This document shows, in pieces, positions 59,738 through 64,000 of a stretch of 64,000 nucleotides of DNA (positions within the stretch are counted from its first letter, which is position 1; every line of letters begins with the position of its first letter). The notes beneath the pieces were generated by a model. The model was not told where the DNA came from, ran no database searches, and saw only the letters and a list, made by a program, of their open reading frames with translations. The position numbers and the translations under genes are program-made. The DNA is from Papiliotrema nemorosa (lineage: Eukaryota; Basidiomycota; Tremellomycetes; Tremellales; Rhynchogastremaceae): positions 1 through 64,000 of the forward strand of contig JASKOT010000010.1 of the NCBI GenBank assembly GCA_032158125.1, given 5' to 3'.

Positions 59738-62700
59738 ATGTCCCGACAGAGCTATCGACTTCGGAGTCGAGACATAGAGACGACAGATACCGACGACGAT
59801 GCCACAGTCACACCCAGGGCGGCCATCCACCGCCGCACCCTGTCAAACGCAACCAACATGACCAATCGCTCAATCAAGAGCTCGAGCACAGCTCGCGATC
59901 GCAAGAGACGTAGGCGTATGGTCAGGCAATCGCTTATCGGCCCTCAAGTCCATGAGCTTACCATTGAGGAGCGGGCAGGAATGTTGATCGGTGTTGCAGG
60001 AGATTGCCTGGTGAAGACTATCCGAGCTGGCCTGGACTGGAACAGGCGGACATGGGTAGAATGTTCAAAAGCCTGGAAGGGGTTCCAGAGTCCGTGAACA
60101 CTTACCCTACACGAGAAATAATCTCTAATGTCAGCTCTGCGGCAATCGTACATCTTCACGGCAGATGCTCCAGCTATCATATCCTTTGAAGACGCCGTCA
60201 CCGACCTTCGCCGACATTCTCGCCACGATTTTTTCCGATTGAGCGACGCTATCGATCGGTGTAACCTCGCGACACTTGCATATGTCATCCTCCGCCCCGA
60301 TGAATGCTGGACTATGGCAGCCAGACAAGCACAAAGTCGGAAAGGCAAAGAGAGGGCACCGACAGAGGCGATACAGGTTGCACAAAGGAATGAAGTCTTG
60401 ATCCTAGCTTGGGAGAGCTTTTGGACAATATCGCCAGAGGAGGTCAAAGCCAAGGAAGAAGCCCTTCGCTTATGGCTCGACTTTGCAACTCAGGTCATAA
60501 GCTTTCCACTTGAGATGGGTCGACAGCTGATTGCGTAGATTTTCCTGACATATCGATGCGCTATGATCGATCCCTCATCATCTTGGAGCGAGACTCTGCC
60601 TGCTATGACAAGTGTGACATTTGATCGACTATTCAACTCGGCGGCTATCGTTTCTCTAGGCAGATGGGAGATGGGATTCGAAGACGAGCGGACCTCTGGA
60701 ATCTCTGGGTTGGAACAAGAAGTCGTAGAACGGAGATGGGCAAAGGCGGTACAACGGCGCCGAGATGAAGTGAGCTCGCCTCACTCATCTGTACTGATTT
60801 CCAGTTGGAACGATCGAGAGCGCAAAAATCTCTTGAACGTCATCCCTATGACACGTTCCGGAAGGCTATGATACGTTTCATAGACGCAAACTTTGTCAAG
60901 TCGGGTTTCGGTTACGTAAGCAAAGAACATCTAGAAACGGCCGCAGCTGATCGCCAGCGCGAAAGCGAGACACCAAGCGAAATCACCCACAGCGAGGCGT
61001 CAGTCGACATCCCGGACGTCAGATCGTCCAGGCGAAGTGTGTTGCGAGCTAATCCAACCCGGAAGCCGATCACACGCTCAAGCCGATATCTGAGCGATGC
61101 GTCGGTGTTAGACGAAAAGGAAGATCAGGATGCGCTGTCGAGCAAAGGTATCACATCTGAGGAAGAAGTCGAATCCGACGGCTCCGTCGACAATCTTCCA
61201 CTCAGATGGGACATTCTTGCTGAAGCTGCTCGTGAACTAGAAAACCAGCTGGACGCGAATGCACCGCTCCTCTCATCTCACCCCACACCGCCTCGGACAT
61301 CTTCGTTTACTCCGGTCCCGTACCGCCCAACAGATGACGCATTCAGCTCCCTGCATGGACAGGAAGATGCGGAAAGTGTTGAAGAGGTGCCACTGCGGAA
61401 AGCACCGGGAAGCTCGACGCCTAAAGTTTTCAGGCTATCGGGACGACCAGCGGAACCGGGCAGGTTCAACTTTGCTCAGCGGCAAGCCGATGCGGTGCGG
61501 GTTGACTGGGACTCGCAGACTCCGGTAGCGGCACAAGGCCGCTCTCGGCGACGAGCTTCTTCGCGTGACCATACGCCTGCGCCTCAAGAGGATGGACATC
61601 ACTCGTTGCCGACTCCCGAATCGCAAGCAACTCCGAGAGCAAGTGCTACTAGGCTCCCTGTAGATTCCTCTTCACCAGGCTTAAACGCCAAGCGAGGGGC
61701 GTCCCGAAGACGAGGCGGAAGAGAGGGATCTCGGATACGCCAAGAAATGCACACGTACACTCAGCCCTCGGCAAATTTCGCCAGCAGTGATCAGGGCCAA
61801 GAGGACGAAAGCGACGTCGAAATGCGAGATCTCCTACCGGACGATCTGGGCAGCATCGGCCAAAATGAAAACTCCGAGGAGACCGAAGAGGAGGAGGATC
61901 TCATGCCTGGCTCCTCTCAGCTTGGTTATCACGATGCTGTAACGGCTGCCGAAGCCACCGGGACCCATTATCCGCCAAGCGATGAAGACGACATGGAGAG
62001 TCTACTGCCTGACGCAGCCCAAATCGGTTTACAACCAAGTCGAGTACCCGAAACCCAGATTCAAGAGGGTTTCGAAGATGTGCCGGCGCCTGATATTGGA
62101 ATCGGACTCGACACTTCTTTGGAGCAGGCAAACCCCGCTCAAAGCTCGCCCGCACCACCGCAGATGCTGGACAATGTATCCCTGGGACACGTCGAGGCCA
62201 ATACTGAGCATAATTTACCGCGTGACGACGATGAGCCTGGGCCATCCCAACGGCGCCGTTCTCGGCAGTCAATGCCTACGTCTCAACGACTTTTGGCCTC
62301 GTCACGTCTCTTCGCGCGAGCCGACGCTGCAGATTTCGAGCTGCCGAACGAGCGGGAGGATGAAGAGGATCGTGCTCTACTCATAAGGGATGACCCTCCT
62401 CCACTCATGCAAGCCACGCCTCGACCCGTCGACGACACACATCGTCCTGTCTACCCTACGCCACGACACAATTTGAAGCGCTCACCGCCACCTACGCCTC
62501 GAGTTGTACAACCGCAGTACGTTGATCCGTTTCTTCTAGACGCCGATGGGTCGGCGCTCGAGCCTAACGAGGATTACCGCATCCCGGCCGACCATGTCGA
62601 GCTTGCATCCCGCCTACATGGTCGAATCGGAGCACAATCAACTCAATACTCGCGACTAGCGGGGAAGATGAAGTGGACCGAAGCCGAGTCGCTGTTGTTG

Positions 62701-64000
62701 TATCGGACGGTGCAGAAAGTACCCGAGAACGTGCTTTACCCTCTCCGAGTGGTGTGGTATCTACATGGCGAACACGGGACACTCAGTCAGGCTTTGCAAT
62801 GGCACAACCCACAGCACATGAAGGACAAGATGCGTACCATTGTGGATGTGAGGGTGAACAACCGGCGGGCAGTGGCGGGTCGAGCCCGAGCTTTCTTACC
62901 GCCCACAAATCCTGCTCGGGTCGAGTACGAGCAAGAAAGGCAAGAATATGAGGAGCAGGAGAAGAGGAGGATACAGGAAGAGTTGGCCGAAGTGGAAGAT
63001 GGAGAGGATCAACCTGTTCGCAAGTCTGGCAAGCGGAAGAGAAAGGCGAAAGCTGGTCCAGTGAAGCAGAGGAAGCAATCGGCCCGGCAAAAGCGGAAAT
63101 CTAAAGCTGCCCAGGACAGGGACGCCCTGGAGGATGAAGAAGGAGCTGGAATGGATCAACAAGTGGTCGATGATGATGATCTTGCCGATTCCGATTATGT
63201 CGACGAAGAGCCTACCTCACGAGCCAAACGACGCAAAAGCCTTAAGGGGAAATCTGAGGCTGGTCCAAGCAGTACAAGGGTGACCAGGAGGACGTCTCAG
63301 ATGCTCAGACAGGAGAAAAGAGTAGTATCATCGTCGCCAGAGCCGGAAACACCCGGACCATCCGCCAGGTGTCCTTTGACTAGATTCGTTCCCCAGGTCG
63401 AGGTGCCGGCACGTCGCAATGTCAGCCGCGCTCCAATCGTCTCTGATGAGGAGCATGACGATCAGAACGTCGATGACGAGGATGATGATGATGAGGGTGA
63501 GGGTGAAGGCAGAGATGAAGCGGAAAGTGAGCATGAGCACGAGGCCGAAGATGAATCGATTGTCGGGCATGGTCAAGTTCACGTGAAGGATGAGGATGAA
63601 ACCGATCTCGAAGAAGCTGGTCAGGTCGACGAAGCGATCTTCAGCGTGGCAGAAGACGAGCTGGATGTCGCGCCCGATGAGGCCGTCGCAGAAGGGGAGG
63701 AGGATAGTAACAATCGCCATGAGCGTGCGGTACGCGAAGCGTTACTTAGGGACCGAGTATACGGCATGGTCAAAGAGGTATGTCGGTGTGCTCCAACAAT
63801 ATACAGCACTGATCCGGCAGACTGCATGATTAGCTCGGGCCACCTCATTATCGGTGAGAGAGGATTGCGTCTCATGAATACGATAATAAGAATGCGAGTA
63901 CTGGGGTACATGCGACTATTATGACATTGATGCTATGGTATACTCGTGCAGGATTATGATCGTAATGACAGTTTGGCGCCTTGTTGAATGCGCTCTATAT
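59738..64000 (+). CDS. Large acidic Myb-like nuclear protein, 3' end not certain
   Basis: Start MSRQSYRLRSRDIETTDTDD at 59738. A basic N-terminus (RDRKRRRRMVRQS) is followed by a helical region of about 300 residues over several exons (ADAPAIISFEDAVTDLRRHS, VLILAWESFWTISPEEVKAK). I do not recognise it, though a TRFH-like dimer domain is possible. The long exon from about 60810 is disordered and Ser/Asp/Glu-rich. A Myb/SANT-like segment lies at 62668-62890: MKWTEAESLLLYRTVQKVPE, later HMKDKMRTIVDVRVNNRR, which recalls the telobox of TRF/Taz1/Tbf1 proteins. Charged Lys/Glu and Asp/Glu runs follow. A good donor lies after MVKE (63778), and the gene may continue beyond the window. Telomere binding is a hypothesis only. 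Confidence 0.7.

Overview
This is a gene-dense nuclear segment of a basidiomycete yeast, almost certainly a tremellomycete of the Cryptococcus/Kwoniella type. Nearly every gene is broken by many short introns (about 35-70 nt) with GTGAGT-like donors, a CTGAC/CTAAC-like branch site close to the acceptor, and AG ends. Gene content fits: a BAH-type DNA methyltransferase, a sphingolipid C9-methyltransferase, an Hda1-type deacetylase and an endosulfine. I joined exons by hand wherever an open frame stopped. In IGO1, GDH1, ADE4, CHO1 and SER1 the summed exon lengths come out as whole codons.

Layout: 1-110 is homopolymer G/C sequence, probably a contig edge. 0.5-17.2 kb carries endosulfine (IGO1, +), NADP-glutamate dehydrogenase (GDH1, -), histone deacetylase HDA1 (-) head-to-head with the CAF-1 large subunit (RLF2, +), an unknown gene (-), an MFS transporter (-) and an amidase (+). 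17.3-19.8 kb has two unrecognised genes (-), one a single-pass membrane protein. 20.1-27.0 kb is a tandem head-to-tail array of four diverged paralogues on the minus strand (DUF7918-like). 27.9-31.0 kb (+) is an apparently intact C5 DNA methyltransferase with a BAH domain, best matched to the DnmtX class. 32.0-44.4 kb has housekeeping genes: VPS54 (-), ADE4 (+), ASE1/PRC1 (-), CHO1 (+) and Elongin A (+). 44.7-59.5 kb has a DUF1776-like gene (-), SER1 (+), an intronless ankyrin gene (-), a macro-domain hydrolase (-), the 37-residue OST4 (-), VPS39 (+), a secreted Ala/Gly/Glu-rich protein (+) and the sphingolipid C9-methyltransferase (-). 59.7-64 kb is a large acidic Myb-like protein (+) that runs to the window edge.

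Themes: chromatin and DNA modification (HDA1, CAF-1, methyltransferase, Myb protein, macro domain), nitrogen/amino-acid/purine metabolism (GDH1, amidase, SER1, ADE4), and membrane lipid and trafficking genes (CHO1, SMT1, VPS54, VPS39, OST4). The points most worth following are the intact DnmtX-like methyltransferase, the four-gene DUF7918-like array beside it, the ADE4 start codon split by an intron, and a 10-bp palindrome (ATTACGTAAT) repeated in three upstream regions.
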